This document shows positions 1 through 11,271 of a DNA stretch of 64,000 bases, piece by piece (the first letter of the stretch is position 1; each line of letters begins with the position of its first letter). The position numbers and the translations under genes are program-made. The stretch is from Peromyscus leucopus (taxonomy: Eukaryota > Chordata > Mammalia > Rodentia > Cricetidae): contig NC_051075.1 of the NCBI RefSeq assembly GCF_004664715.2, positions 23,616,215-23,680,214 of the forward strand, read 5' to 3'. The notes below the pieces were generated by a model. It was not told the origin of the DNA. It saw only the letters and a list, made by a program, of their open reading frames with translations, and searched no databases.

Positions 1-1454
1 TTTCCATTATTTAGCTATGAAGTCCAGACAATGGAGTACATTAAATGTTGTGCCTTACTCAGGGCTGAATCCCAGTTCTTAGGAGGGCATTCTATGGAAT
101 ACTCAGTCAATAAATGTTGAATAAATTAAGTATCAGACTGCAAGAAATCCAAAAGAGCCTCCAATTGTCCATTCCATAATAAGATAGATATCCCATAATA
201 AAATTATAATAAAACTATAATGAAATTTGGCATGCAGCCAGTCTAAAGAATGCATTCTATCTCTGCTCTGTTCAAAATCTCTTCATCTCCATAGAGGTTG
301 GAAATTGGAGCCACAGTGAATACCTCAAGAAAAGCAAATAGGAACAAAAGCAATACTCCAGACCACTTGACCCAAGGTGAGGGTCCATCCGGACTGTATC
401 GTCCCATCCTTCTTCCTCTAGGTATCAGAGAAAGGGCTCTGAGACAAGGACTATGCCTGCCGCTTGCCCATCCCTTCCCCCAACTCCCATTTCAACTCTT
501 TTTCTTTCTTCACTCTGTTCTGTTCTATTCAAGCATTGAGCCCCGATTTTCCTGGATTATTATAATTTCTGTTGACAGACACCAGAAATGCCACTCCACG
601 TCTACATACATGCACGTGTCTCATTCCTTTGTCCTGCTTGCTCCATTAGGGGTTCTTAGGAACCATCTGGCTTCATGATTTCTAGCACTTTGCCCATAAA
701 AATGTGCAATTCTTCAAAAGGATGGAAATGACATGAAATGTGCCTCCTCTCGGGCGACTGAGGGGTGCATTTGAATCCTGTTGTCTTGGAAACAACGTTC
801 CTTGAGCATGGACCGGCCATGATGGTTAAAACATCAGCAAGAGACAGACCGCCTCTGCATCCATTCCTTTTCTTGCCCAACTCACAGGTTGGTCGGAGGC
901 TAGAGTGGAAAGACACTATGTCTCAAGACAGCTGAACTCCAGCCTCAGGTCCTACCTCATCCACATGGTTCTAGACAAGACATAACAGCCTTCTCGAACT
1001 TCTATTTCAGTTTTTGTTTGGGGTTGAAGTTTTTTTTTAACCTCTGTTTCTTTGTGAACAAATGGAAATAACAACACTGTTTCTTCCATCTGTCTTCGGC
1101 TCAGAAAGATCAAAAGAAAAGATGAATGTGGAAAAGCACTTTGGAAACTAAAACACTAAACAAATATAATCACATACTTGAATGTTATCCTCTTGCTGTA
1201 AACAAGACACGAGATTTTTAGCTCAGATATATAAATAAATTCCGAGTATTATCTTCTTTTCCTAATGGTTTTTATTTGCGTGTTATGTGCTGTTCACGCA
1301 CACAAAAATGGCGGGGGATAGCTAAAAGAATCGCCTAAGATTTGAGGTTTATGTGCCGTCTAACAAGGAGGAATGAAATAAGATTTCAAAAAACAAATGG
1401 TGAGAAATAATTGATAATATATATATATGGAACAAACGGCTAGGAAATTTTATG
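1..1454. other. Unique-looking DNA, no gene seen
   Basis: No SINE, LTR or convincing exon was recognised. Around 105-130 there is an AATAAATGTTGAATAAAT-like stretch that could be a very old MIR or L2 remnant. Open frames here are short and without recognisable domains. The part after about 1000 is AT-rich. Confidence 0.4.
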
Positions 1455-1834
1455 TCTCATCCCTTCCTAACATCCGTCTCCTGGTACCAAGCCACCCTCT
1501 CCAATGGCCTCCACAGAATCATGTGTTTGAACACGTGAACCTGGCGGGTCATGCTGTTTCCGGAAAGCTGTAAAACCTTCAGGAGGTGGAGCCTTGCTAG
1601 AGGAAGTGATGGGTCCCCGGAGGTGGGCCTTCGAATTTGATAACCCGGCCCCACTTCGGGTCCATTCTCTGCTCCTGGCTGCGAAGCGGCGGGACCAACT
1701 GTACCCCACACCAGGTCTTCCCTGCCATCACAGACGGTATCGCCTCTTAACCACGGAGTCGAGATAAACCTTCCTTCTTCAATTGCTTTTTGTCAAGCGC
1801 TTTGTCACCCAACGAGAAGAGCAACTAATATACT
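1455..1834 (+). repeat. Rodent interspersed repeat, URR1/RMER-like
   Basis: The segment contains the phrase AGGAGGTGGAGCCTTGCTAGAG, a GATAAACC poly(A)-like stretch and the ending CAACTAATATAC. The same architecture recurs near 4220, 7420 (minus), 30868, 37890 and 53480 (minus). The family name is uncertain. It may be a hAT-Charlie-type DNA element. Confidence 0.55.
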
Positions 1835-2734
1835 GCTGGGATGAGAAGCTCCCGTAAATGGGATTCGTATCAATTAGCTGCTCTCGCAAGGCTCTGCTTA
1901 GGCAGATAAGAAGCTCTCAGGTAAAGCTCCTTCCTGTGCTTGTTGACGAATGCCTTCCGACCCAGACCAGCAGCAATAAGGGTTCCCAACAGCAAGGTGT
2001 TGCGTGGGAGGACCAGGGATGATAAACAGAGAAGACAAAAGCAGGAGCCGAGACCAGGAGGTCCTGCATACGCTGATAACTTATGCCAAGCAAGTTTATT
2101 AGAAGTACAGCATCATCTGTACTAGGGGGGAATGGCCAAGGTGAGCAGAGAGCTAAGTCAGAAATGTAGAGAGAAGGCGGGCTACCTCAGCCACAGCTGC
2201 CTAAGGACTGATAACCACAGCCTACGGGGAAGAGTCAAGTCCCCAGAAACCTGACTCCTGCAAGGCACTGGTTCCAGTGTCAAGACAGACCTTGGCAAGT
2301 CTGTTTTCTGGACAAGGACACAGAAGTAAAGTTCCCTTTGTCCTTTCATCGAGGCCTCTAAGAAAGTCTTGGGTCCATCTGGCTCCCACAGCCTTCAGCT
2401 CAAAATAATCCTTACGTGCCACATTGCATATTCTAGACCCCTCCCAAGGATAAGTTAAATTCCTAGTGCTTAGAACAAAGGAACAGATGTTCAGTTAACG
2501 CAAGCCTTTTCTATTTCCTTTTTATTGTGGACAATTTCAGATGTATATTTAAAACTAGGATGAGTGATATAATTAACTTTCAAGTACCTGTCAGTCTGTT
2601 TCTACGATTATCAACTCCTGGGCAGTCTTGCTTCCTTCCCTCTCTTCCCCTCCAAGTGTGTGGAAGCAGTTCTCTTACATACTGTTCCACCCATAAATTT
2701 AAAAAGGACTCATCTTCAAAGACCTTTCATTTTT
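1835..2734. other. No recognised feature
   Basis: Moderately GC-rich sequence with no SINE or LTR that I can name. Small open frames on both strands have no domain signal. Confidence 0.35.
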
Positions 2735-2740
2735 AGGTAG

Positions 2741-2785
<45 letters not shown>

Positions 2786-2935
2786 TGTGCATGTGCACAG
2801 GCAGGTACTGGCAGAGACCAGAAGAGGATGTCAGATTCTCTGTAGACAGGGTCACAGACAGTTGTGATCAAGCTAATGGGTCCTCTGCAAGAGCAGTATG
2901 TGCTCTTAATTGCCGAGCCATCGCCCCACTCCCTG
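2735..2935 (-). mobile_element. B2/B3-type SINE with internal (GT)n
   Basis: Read on the plus strand it is a (GT)n tract at 2743-2783, then CAGATTCTCTGTAGACAGGG, a decayed GTGCTCTTAATTGCCGAGCC and CCCCACTCC. This is the reverse complement of the tRNA-derived head of a B2/B3 SINE. Confidence 0.7.
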
Positions 2936-2970
2936 AAAGGATTGTTTTTAAGATAACATTGTTATGACTC

Positions 2971-3276
2971 TGTAGTGGGTAGCCATTCCAGCTTGGTTCT
3001 GGAAGTTCCAACCCCCATTGAGACTCTGGCAACTGTCACGCCTACGAGGCGGGGCGAGGGGAGGCGCCTGGGGACCTGAGAGCTGGATGGGCCAGCTCTC
3101 TCGGTGCCGGAACGCTGACTGGTGCAGATTGACTGTGCAGAGCTCCGGAGAACACCGCTGGACTGCATTACACCTTCCCCAGACCCTGCGACTAACCCAT
3201 TACTTAATTTGTGAGTTATGCCATTAAATAAATATCCTTTTAACTATGTGGAGTGGCCAAAATAATTTCTCCAATA
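2971..3276 (+). mobile_element. TG...TA LTR-like repeat, copy 1
   Basis: A 306-bp element begins TGTAGTGGGTAGCC and ends CTCCAATA. It is flanked by the perfect 6-bp direct repeat TGACTC (2965-2970 and 3277-3282). AATAAA occurs about 50 bp before the 3' end, as in the R region of an LTR. Copies at 20103-20411 (minus) and 44933-45225 share the body and the duplication size. A class II LTR is the best guess from the 6-bp duplication, although TG...CA ends are usual for LTRs. I do not know a family name. Confidence 0.65.
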
Positions 3277-3592
3277 TGACTCCTAAAAAATTACCAAGTC
3301 CTTACTGTTGTTCAATATCCAGATGTCTAATAAAAAGTTTCTAAGCTTGAATCAAGATCCTAGTAAGAATCTGTTAAGTTCCAGGCTATGTATAAGGCCT
3401 CCTCCACCTTTTTGGCCCTGTAAGGCATTTGATGATGAAACCTGCTTGTCCTGTAGCATTTCCGGTCTGGATTCTGTTGACTGCGTTGCCAGACTATCAT
3501 TTAGCATGTTCCTTTATCCACTTATTTACCAGGTACATCTAGGTTTGACCCAATCTGTATTTGATATCTTTTTTAAGTCAAGAACACTTTGA

Positions 3593-3740
3593 GCCAAGCA
3601 TGAGGGCTTACACCTGTAATTCCAGCACTTTGGAGACTGGGGCTAGAGGGTTGCCAAGAGTTTTCAGGCTAGCGTAGGCTATATAGAAAGTACCAGATAT
3701 GAGGGGTGGAGGCTACTTAGCAGGACATTGTCTAAAAAAT
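3593..3740 (+). mobile_element. Old B1-like SINE
   Basis: CACCTGTAATTCCAGCACTTTGG is followed by a very diverged body and TAAAAAATAAA. This is a decayed 7SL-derived SINE in sense orientation. Confidence 0.5.
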
Positions 3741-4219
3741 AAAGCCACCTTGCAGATGGTGATGTGCTTGGTTGGCCCTGTGTGTAATACTAGCAGCCGG
3801 TGGTGATGGTCACTAAGCGCTTAATTCATGGATCCGTTAGAAGTCACAAAAGCAAATATTCCAATTCTATTGTTCTGTTTTCATGCCTTAACTGGAATAC
3901 CTGTGCAAAGAGACTTCCCCTGAATATGCAGAACATGAAAGACAAGTAAGGTAAGTGTTTGACTCATTTCCTTCTGCTTACCTGATTTCAAACCAGGAGT
4001 TTGTTCCCTAGCACTCTAAAAGGGGTTATTCCAGAATTTTCTTCAAGTAATTTTCCATGCTAGTGGATTTAAATATAATTCTGTTTTTAAACTAAAGTAA
4101 TAACTATTCTTGTTGATGCTCAATTCATCCTACCTTTGGCCAATGGAGTCTTGTCAAGTTGATTTATGAGCTCCTTTCAAATGTGTCATACTCTTTGCTC
4201 ACATCCTTGACACCTAATG
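3741..4219. other. No recognised feature
   Basis: AT-rich sequence without a named repeat or credible coding frame. Confidence 0.35.
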
Positions 4220-4572
4220 TAATGACTGACACTGATTGCGTGCTCTAGACTCCCCTAGGAGACATGCCTCTGGGCATGTCTAGATTTCTAGATTGGGTTA
4301 ATCGAGGTGGGAAGACTCATCCTAATTGTGGATGGCACCATCCCACGGGCTGGGGTCCTGGACAAAATTAAAAGAAGAAAGCAAGCTGAGCTCCAGCATT
4401 CATCTCCCCCTGCCCCCTGACTGTGGACACAGCCTCCCCACACTCCTGCCCCCATGCCTTCCCCACCATGACGGACTGTCCCATCAAACTGTGAGCTAAA
4501 AGGAGCTCCCTCCTTCCATTATTTTCCTCAGGCATTTTGTCATAGCAACAGGAAAAGTAACTAATGCACACA
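4220..4572 (+). repeat. Rodent interspersed repeat, URR1/RMER-like
   Basis: Contains CATCCTAATTGTGGATGGCACCATCCC, AGAAAGCAAGCTGAGC and the ending AACAGGAAAAGTAACTAATGCACAC. It is the same superfamily as the copies at 7420 and 53480, which lie on the other strand. Confidence 0.6.
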
Positions 4573-5712
4573 GGACAACATCATGTCTCACGCTCAGCTT
4601 GTCTATTCCCTGACCTCGGCGGGAAGTGTACCAATCCTTCCAGATATTCTCGAATTCCTTTCCAAGGGAAATGGAATTTGGAGACCAAAATACGTGCCAA
4701 AGAGATCATCCCTGCCATTTAATGGCTTTCTCCTCATTTCTCTCTCTTTTTCCACGGACAAGTTGTTAAATATAGATGTATGTGAACACATTTGCATACC
4801 CACCGATATTAATTCTAAAAAGGAACCATGGGATTTTCATTTTACTCTTTTGGAACACATGACTACATCTCCTCTACAGATATTTTTCATTATTTTGTGG
4901 GGTGAGGGAGACATACCGTTGCCAGAAGACCACTTGCAGGAGTCTGTTCTCACCATCTACCATGGGGGTCACAAGGACCAAACTCAAGTCATCAGGCTCA
5001 GCTGCAAGTACCATCACTTGCCAAGATATCTCACCACGCAACATCTCTTTTTTATGCCAAAAATCAGTTTCTCCTTGAGGCCAAAATAACTACTCATCCC
5101 CCGCCCCCCCCCACACACACACACAAAATACCACCAGAGATTAGAACTTAGAATACCTCCCATGGAGAAACACTGTGTTGTAGTACGTGGAATTAATCAC
5201 TCGTATAAATTCATGTGAAGAAAACCCCAGAGCACCAGTAGAGGAGACGAGATTCTGGGCTTTGACGCTGTGTTCTCTCCGGCTTAGCTTCAGAAACCGG
5301 CAGCAAGGGGAACAAGTCCACGTGTGGCCAAGTGCAGCAGGAGTGTCAGGAAACACAACAGCTAAGCTGTCTCCTGTCCGCCGGAACCGAGACCCCTAAC
5401 CAAAGGCTTTTCCTGGGCACCATCGCCAAAAGACCGTAATAGCCTCGGAGGGGCTGGGAAGCAAGCGCTTACGGTACTGGGAGAAAGAATAAAGGTCTGT
5501 GTTTGAACTGGTGAGCAGTGAGAAAGATTGGGGGGCAGCGGTGAGGGGGGCGGGGGGCGGCAGGAAGGAGGGGTGCAGGAAATTGAGAAAGTAATTCCTG
5601 GAAGTCGTAGCCAGATGCGTGAGGAAAGGTGGCTTCACCGCAGCTGGGGACATGGGGCTGCAGCCAGGCCCCTTCCGCCATCCTGACAGAAGCACCGAGC
5701 TCTGCTGCTGCA
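4573..5712. other. No recognised gene; 168-codon chance frame
   Basis: A 168-codon plus frame (4583-5089) has no domain and its second half crosses a SINE-like B3-type stretch near 4900-5040. A short C/CA-rich tract lies at 5099-5125. From 5520 to 5570 the sequence is G-rich. Confidence 0.4.
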
Positions 5713-5828
5713 GCACTAACCAGCCCCCGGGAGTGCTGTCTGCACTAACCAGCCCCCAGGAGTGCTGTCTGCACTAACCAGCCCCCGGGAGTGCTGTCTG
5801 CCCTGGCCAGCCCCTGGGAGTGCTGTCT
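5713..5828. repeat. 29-bp minisatellite, four units
   Basis: Four head-to-tail 29-bp units start at 5713, 5742, 5771 and 5800. Each carries GCACTAACCAGCCCC and GGGAGTGCTGTCT. Units 1-3 differ by one base and unit 4 has several changes. The array is GC-rich and non-coding as far as I can see. Confidence 0.9.
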
Positions 5829-6099
5829 GCACTGTGCCTGTTAGTTCACGTGCTGGCCTCTGCTCTGCCTCGAGGATTCCCCAGACCTGACCAGAATGTC
5901 TGCTCCTCCAGACACAGCAAAGCCGCTAACTCAACCCCAGAAGCAAGAATGACAGGAAACAGCTGGAGCGAATGTTCCCCGGATCCTCAGCCTGGGTGTT
6001 ATCGGGGTCAGAGATGGAGTGAGAGGCCGTAAGGCACTCAGATTTCTGATAATGTGGAACGTAAGTTTGATCATGAACGCTTGGCTAGAAGAAAGGGAA

Positions 6100-6196
6100 G
6101 CCAGGCGGTGGTGGCGCACGCCTTCAATCCCAGTACTTGGGAGGCACAGCCAGGCGGATCTCTGAGTTGGAGGAAGGAGGAGAAGAAGAAGAAAAT
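6100..6196 (+). mobile_element. Truncated B1 SINE
   Basis: Starts with CCAGGCGGTGGTGGCGCACG and continues through the A- and B-box regions to GGATCTCTGAGTTGGAGGA. It then breaks into a GAAGAAGAAG tail. The right half of a normal B1 is missing. Confidence 0.8.
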
Positions 6197-6734
6197 GAAT
6201 AGAAGACCCCTTTACAGCCGTCCACTTCCCAGGTAGTACTTGAGACACAGGAATTATCAAAATACCAGTTTCCTCTGAGACAAATGGCAAGACAATCAGT
6301 CAATAACTCCCTGGTAGAAAGGGAGTTCACATTTTTATCAAGAGAAGCAGATCTCAAACACTATAATGGTAAATCTCGTAACTGGGTGTTGCATGTTTCC
6401 AGTACCAGCCTTCCATGGCCAGATTCAGATTAAATGAGTGCTAGCCTCCCAGTGAGTAATAAAGATCCATAAAGCTGCTTATAACAAATTGCAAGGTTAA
6501 AGATGGACCAGTGACAAGGGCCCTATTTTCTTTTTAACAAGCAAAAGGCCAGGAAAAAAATTTAAGTCCAAACAAAGCAATATGAGACAAAAATACCTAC
6601 AAAAATATCAAGTCCATTTCATGTTGGCCATCTGCCGCTGCATATGGGGTCTGCCCTTAAGTGTGGTTTATATGTCCAGGGAGACTCCATTGGAGAAAAG
6701 TAATTTTTTTTTTCCTTTGTAAGCATTTGTCAAT

Positions 6735-7335
6735 GGTAGATAGCTCATTGGTTAGGGATGAGAGATCCCATCCACTTCCCCGTCTCAGGACTGGGACCCC
6801 ATGTGGATTAAACATGTGAAGGTCCTGTGCATGCTGCCACCGTCTCTGTTAATTCACGTGTGCGTCGGTCCTGTTGTATTCGGGAGACACCGTTTTCTTG
6901 GTGGCCCTCATCCCCTCTTACCCTCACACTCCATCCACCACCGCCTCTTCCATGGAGTTCCCTGAGCCCTTGACGGAGGGCTTTGATGAAGACATCCCAT
7001 GGAAGACTGAGTGCTCCAAAGTCTCTCGCTGTCTCCACTTTGTCCAGTTGTGGGTCTCTGTTAGTTCCCATGTACTGCAGGAGGAAGCCTCTCTGCAGCT
7101 ACCTGAGTGAAATACTGATCTCAAGTGTGTCACTTGAAAGCCTTTTATTGCCATTTTTCCTTTAGCACACAATAGTTTGTTTTCCCCCAGGCCCACAGCC
7201 TATCCCGTCTCAGGTCCTTGGCCACCCGAGCAGTGTTAGGTATGGGCTCCATCTCATGGAGTGGGCCTCACGTCCAGTCGTATAGTGCTTGGTCACTCCC
7301 ACGGTGTTCGAGTATCATTGACAAGGGCCCAAAAG
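6735..7335 (-). mobile_element. L1 (Lx-type) 3' fragment, antisense
   Basis: The plus-strand text contains GTCCTGTGCATGCTGCCACC, GACATCCCATGGAAGACTGAG, CTGCAGGAGGAAGCCTCTCT and CCATCTCATGGAGTGGGCC. I recognise these as the complement of the rodent L1 end-of-ORF2/3'UTR region. It is diverged, and open frames crossing it are chance. Confidence 0.6.
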
Positions 7336-7419
7336 CTAACTTGGCCCAAGGCTAACTAGAAAAACGACCTGATGGCAATAGACGCTGCCTACCTTGGACA
7401 CACCTCCAGTTTTAGGCCA

Positions 7420-7705
7420 CCAAGAGCAACAGTCCATTGTGGTAGAGAAGGCGGCACAGTGGCAATCGGGGGAGACAACTGTACCTCACTGTCGGGGAGC
7501 AGAGAGACAAATGCAGAGATCATCTCGTTTTCTCTTTTTTATCCATCTAGGACTCCGTTCCAGAGAACAGTTTCACCCACAGTTAAAGTGAGTCTCCCAC
7601 TTCAATTAACCTAATCTAGATAATCCCCCACAGGCACGCCCAGGGGCATCTCCTAGGTGGCTTCAGATCCTACCAAGTTGATGATATTAACCACTACATC
7701 CTCCG
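7420..7705 (-). repeat. Rodent interspersed repeat, URR1/RMER-like, antisense
   Basis: Contains CACTTCAATTAACCTAATCTAG, CAGGCACGCCCAGGGGCATC and ACCAAGTTGATGATATTAACCA. These match the complement of the same repeat near 4220 and the copy at 53480. Confidence 0.6.
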
Positions 7706-7735
7706 AAGCCTGTTTCTTTATACTTGAACCATTTT

Positions 7736-7943
7736 AAAAATTTATTCTACTTTATTTATGTAAGTATGTATTTAGTGTGCATGTGCTTTGCGTGTGCATG
7801 TACATGTGTGTACACATGAGCGTGTGTACATGTGAAAGTCAGAAGACAACTTTGGGGGTCAGTTCTCTCCTCACATGGACTCCAGCCTCAGGCTGCCAGG
7901 CTTGGGGTGAGCACTTTCCCAGCTGGGCCGTCTCACCAGCCCC
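7736..7943 (-). mobile_element. B3-type SINE, antisense
   Basis: A TTTATT tail complement and TG-rich linker are followed by AGTCAGAAGACAACTTTGGG, GGTCAGTTCTCTCCT and GCCGTCTCACCAGCCCC. The last is the complement of a tRNA-derived GGGCTGG...GAGACGGC head. Confidence 0.75.
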
Positions 7944-8451
7944 TTGCTCTATTAAAGACGGGGTTTTTCTCTTTGTCCTGTTTGCACCCCCCCCCTTCCA
8001 GCAGCCATCAAGAGCTTCAGCTTCTCTGCCCTGTTTCTCCTTCTCTCTGATGCAATGAACTGCAGAGTTCTTTTCTGAGTCATTTTTAAATACTCTCACC
8101 AGTAAATCCAAGAATGTACAAAAGGGAGTTTGTGCCCCCCCAGTGACAGGCTTATCCCAAACCAAAACTCTGGATTTTCACACTTTACCCGGCCTGTGTC
8201 CCAGTTTCAACAGCTTTGCTGTGTTCCCAGATAATCATACCTACCTTAAAAATGACCGTGTATGTGTGAGGGAGTTTTGTCACCCCCACTTTACAAATGA
8301 AGTGAGCTCAGATCACACTGCTATGAAGTGGTGAGAGTTGAGTTGGATCATGGGTCTGACTGGCCCTCATGTCATTTATGTTTCTTGCCAGTCTGAGATG
8401 AAAGAACTCAAGGAACAAACCCAATGTTCATTATTAAAGAACTCAACTAAT

Positions 8452-8543
8452 CAGGTGGCTCACAACAACCTAACTCCAGCTCCAGGAGGTCTAACGCCCT
8501 CTTCTGGCCTCTGCAGGTACTGCACTTACATGTGCACTCAGTA

Positions 8544-8578
<35 letters not shown>

Positions 8579-8600
8579 CATAATTAAAATTTTAAACTCT
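8452..8600 (+). mobile_element. B2-type SINE, 3' half, with (CA)n
   Basis: GGTGGCTCACAACAACCTAAC, CCCTCTTCTGGCCTCTGCAG and a (CA)n tract at 8544-8576 are the right half of a B2-type SINE in sense orientation. The tRNA-like head is absent. Confidence 0.7.
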
Positions 8601-8854
8601 TTTTTTAAAAACAGAGTACAAGCCCGTCAAACAGAAAGCAGCATCCCTCCGTGGTTTCTGCTTCAAGTTCCTGCTGGAGTTCCTGTCCTGGCTTTGCTTA
8701 ATGATGGATTGCAACCCATAATCTGAAATAAGCGCCCCCCTTTTTTTTTTGTCAAAGTGTTTTATTTAAGTAACAGAAATGAAACTGGAACATGTGGGTG
8801 CTGTTGTTATCCATGTTCTCAGAGGAAACAGAAAAGTCACCCCATCCATGTCTC

Positions 8855-8975
8855 AGACCTGTTCATTTGGGTGCCTATAACAGAATAGCAAAGGATGGCG
8901 GGCTTATAAACAATAGAAACTTATTCCTCAGAATTCTCAGGACTGGGAAGTCCCAGATCAAGGTATTGGCTCATA
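8855..8975 (-). mobile_element. MaLR (MLT1-like) LTR fragment, antisense
   Basis: GGGTGCCTATAACAGAATAGC, GAAACTTATTCCTCAGAATTC and GGACTGGGAAGTCCCAGATCAAGGT resemble the complement of an MLT1-type MaLR LTR. A second piece lies at 9800-9965. Confidence 0.45.
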
Positions 8976-9194
8976 AATGATGATGTGAGAGTAGTGGACA
9001 GAAGGGATCTCCAAAAAACTATTCTGAGGCTTTGTTTGGGGAATAAATACGGGACAAACTCGGTTCCTGATGGGTTTATCGCTTTCTGTATCACTGTTTT
9101 CTAACTGTGGGTAAAAAAAGATGAGAACTGAGAGGCCATTGGCAATCAAGTTTAGCTGTGGTCATGTCTGTGGAGTCTGAATTGTCGGGACCAG

Positions 9195-9256
9195 CTTCTT
9201 TCTTCCTTTCTTCTTTCTTTCTTCCTTCCTTCCTTCCTTCCTTTCTTTCTTTTTTA
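9195..9256. repeat. Polypyrimidine tract (TTCC/TTTC)n
   Basis: Tandem TTCC and TTTC units make a pure pyrimidine tract on the plus strand of about 60 bp. Confidence 0.9.
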
Positions 9257-9492
9257 ACTACTGATTCCACATTTTTGTTTGCATGGCTTGTTTGAGTCTA
9301 GATACTGGAGACCTTTTAAATGAAAATACTAAGAGTCTGCTTGGCCAAAAGGTAGCTCCTTAATCCTCAAAAGTTCCAGGTCTCCTGTGACAGCAGAGGA
9401 CTTGCACCTTACTGTTTTAAGGGCAGCTGGATGGAAGCTCTGGGGTAGAAGATTACATACAAGATTGACATTTTATCATCATAAAAATTAAA

Positions 9493-9505
9493 ATAGCTGG
9501 GTGGT

Positions 9506-9562
<57 letters not shown>

Positions 9563-9748
9563 AGCAGCGGCAGCAGCAGCAGCAGCAGCGGCGCACGCCT
9601 TTGATTCCAGTACTCAGGAGGCAGAGGCAGGCGGATTTCTGTGAATTCAAAGCCAGCCTGGTCTACAGAGCTAGTTCCAGGACAGCCAGCGCTACACAGA
9701 GAAACCCTGTCTCAAAAAACCAAAAATAAATTAATAATAATAATAAAT
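9493..9748 (+). mobile_element. B1 SINE with internal GGC/AGC expansion
   Basis: The B1 head AGCTGGGTGGTGG runs into a triplet tract (about 9500-9592) of GGT, then many GGC, then AGC-rich units. B1 sequence resumes at GCGCACGCCTTTGATTCC and reaches AGAAACCCTGTCTCAAAAAACC, with an AATAAT tail. The GGTGG step near the A box of B1 seems to have seeded the expansion. Confidence 0.9.
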
Positions 9749-9799
9749 TTCTGCATGCAAAACAAAACCAAAGTTTTCTCACTGTCTTCACATAGTGGA

Positions 9800-9965
9800 A
9801 ATGTCAAGGGAGCTTCTTGGGGGGTCTCTTTTATGAGTGCATTGACCCCACTGACAAGGGCTCCACCCTCAAGACTTCATTACCTCCCCGAAACCTCCTC
9901 ATCTAAATGCTATCACCCTGGAGATTGGGTTCCACATGAATTTTGAAGAGATGAGCATTTAAGTG
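9800..9965 (-). mobile_element. MaLR (MLT1-like) LTR fragment, antisense
   Basis: GGTCTCTTTTATGAGTGCATTGACCCC, AAGGGCTCCACCCTCAAGAC and ATCACCCTGGAGATTGGGTT resemble the complement of an MLT1-type LTR. It may be one insertion with 8855-8975, split by later events. Confidence 0.5.
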
Positions 9966-10214
9966 TGTAGTCTTCCATGTTTAGCCCCTGGTAATCCTTT
10001 CTTTCTCGAGTAAAGAATATACTTATTCCAGCTCAAAGTCTTTATTCATCCCAACATCTCAAAATTCTAGGATTTCTCTAAACACCATCTAAATCAGATA
10101 CAGAAATACTCAAGGAACAATATATGTTCTTTGATGATATGTAGAGAGCAGAGGAAGCCCCACAGGAATGAAATCCTGAGCAAAGGTGTATTCTGACATG
10201 GGCAAGCAGGGCCT

Positions 10215-10605
10215 GTCGAGGACTGCAAGGCCAATTGGCCCATGGGAAATTGGCAAAGCTGTTGCCCGTATGGGCCAGCCTCAAGATGGCGGCAAAACAT
10301 TCCTCCAGGACCCGAGTATGAGTGTGTATGAAGGTCAATCCGTGTCGGCAAAGACTAGCAACTTTGACTTTCTCCTCCTGAATGTTTACAGCCCTGACTT
10401 CTCACTTCCAAAGACCTCCTAACAAAATCCGCCAGCCCTTCCGCTATGCTGTACCTAATAGCCATGCTGAGGCTCCGGACTGCAGTCGTGGTATTGGAGA
10501 GCCCCACCTGATCCCACATTCAATGTATGTGCGTCTCTCTTTTCTTCAATCCCTCCCTTCCCCTAGCAGGGTTCCGGGACCCAAGCTGCATACAACATGG
10601 TACTG
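10215..10605 (+). mobile_element. Possible ERV LTR
   Basis: The segment begins TGTCGAGGACTGC, carries CAAGATGGCGGC, and ends GGTTCCGGGACCCAAGCTGCATACAACA. The layout suggests a class II ERV LTR. I find no matching flanking repeat and no clear AATAAA, so this is tentative. Confidence 0.3.
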
Positions 10606-10664
10606 AAGACAAAATTATGAACCTGTGAGATCACACAAGTTGTAAGTTTTCAAAATACAGTGGC

Positions 10665-11015
10665 GGGGCTGGGGAGATGGCTCAGTGGATAAGGAGCTTG
10701 CCGCTCGAGCATGAAGACCAAAGTTCAGATCCTCATAACCCACCAGCTGTGGTGCTGGACATCTGTAATTCTAGCGCACCTACAGCCAGAGGCAGAGACA
10801 TGAGATTCTCAGGAAACTCTGAGGCCAGCTAGCCAGGCGTATAGGGCAGTGAGCAGAAGACTCTGCCTCAAACAAGGTAGAAGGCCAAGACCCACACTCA
10901 AGGTTGTCCTCTGACCTCGCCATACATGCCAGGACAAGCATGTGTGCCCACATTCACACATGAACAGACACACACATTATACATGCATCCAAATTCTAAA
11001 TAAACAAACAAAAAG
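10665..11015 (+). mobile_element. B4-type composite SINE
   Basis: A tRNA-like head GGGGCTGGGGAGATGGCTCA is followed by CTGTAATTCTAGCGCACC, B1-like GAGGCCAGCTAGCC, GACTCTGCCTCAAACA and a CA-rich, AAATAAACAAAC tail. This ID-plus-B1 layout defines B4. Confidence 0.75.
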
Positions 11016-11157
11016 AATGCCATTGTAGAACAAGCCTAGACACTCCTGATCCAGAAAGGGGAAATAAAAAAGAAGAAAAGGCAGATACATTCCAAGTAAC
11101 TCCAAAATCTAGTTGAATAAAGAGGATTAAACTTAAGGCTGAATGATTTTTGTCTTT

Positions 11158-11271
11158 GTAAGGCATGATGGTACAGGCCTATAATCCCAGCAGTGCATAT
11201 GCTAAGGCAGGAAGGTGACAAGTTTGAGACCAGCCTGGACCACACATAAAGACCCTGTCTCAAAAAAAAAA
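11158..11271 (+). mobile_element. Short B1-like SINE
   Basis: GGCATGATGGTACAGGCCTATAATCCCAG to CCTGTCTCAAAAAAAAAA, including GTTTGAGACCAGCCTGGACC. The spacing is that of an old B1/PB1 monomer. Confidence 0.7.

Noticed and set aside
4583..5089. 168-codon plus-strand ORF
   Set aside because: No domain, and its C-terminal half overlaps a SINE-like stretch.
9453..9650. Minus-strand ORF rich in Cys, Arg and His runs
   Set aside because: It is the translation of the GGC/AGC triplet expansion inside a B1.
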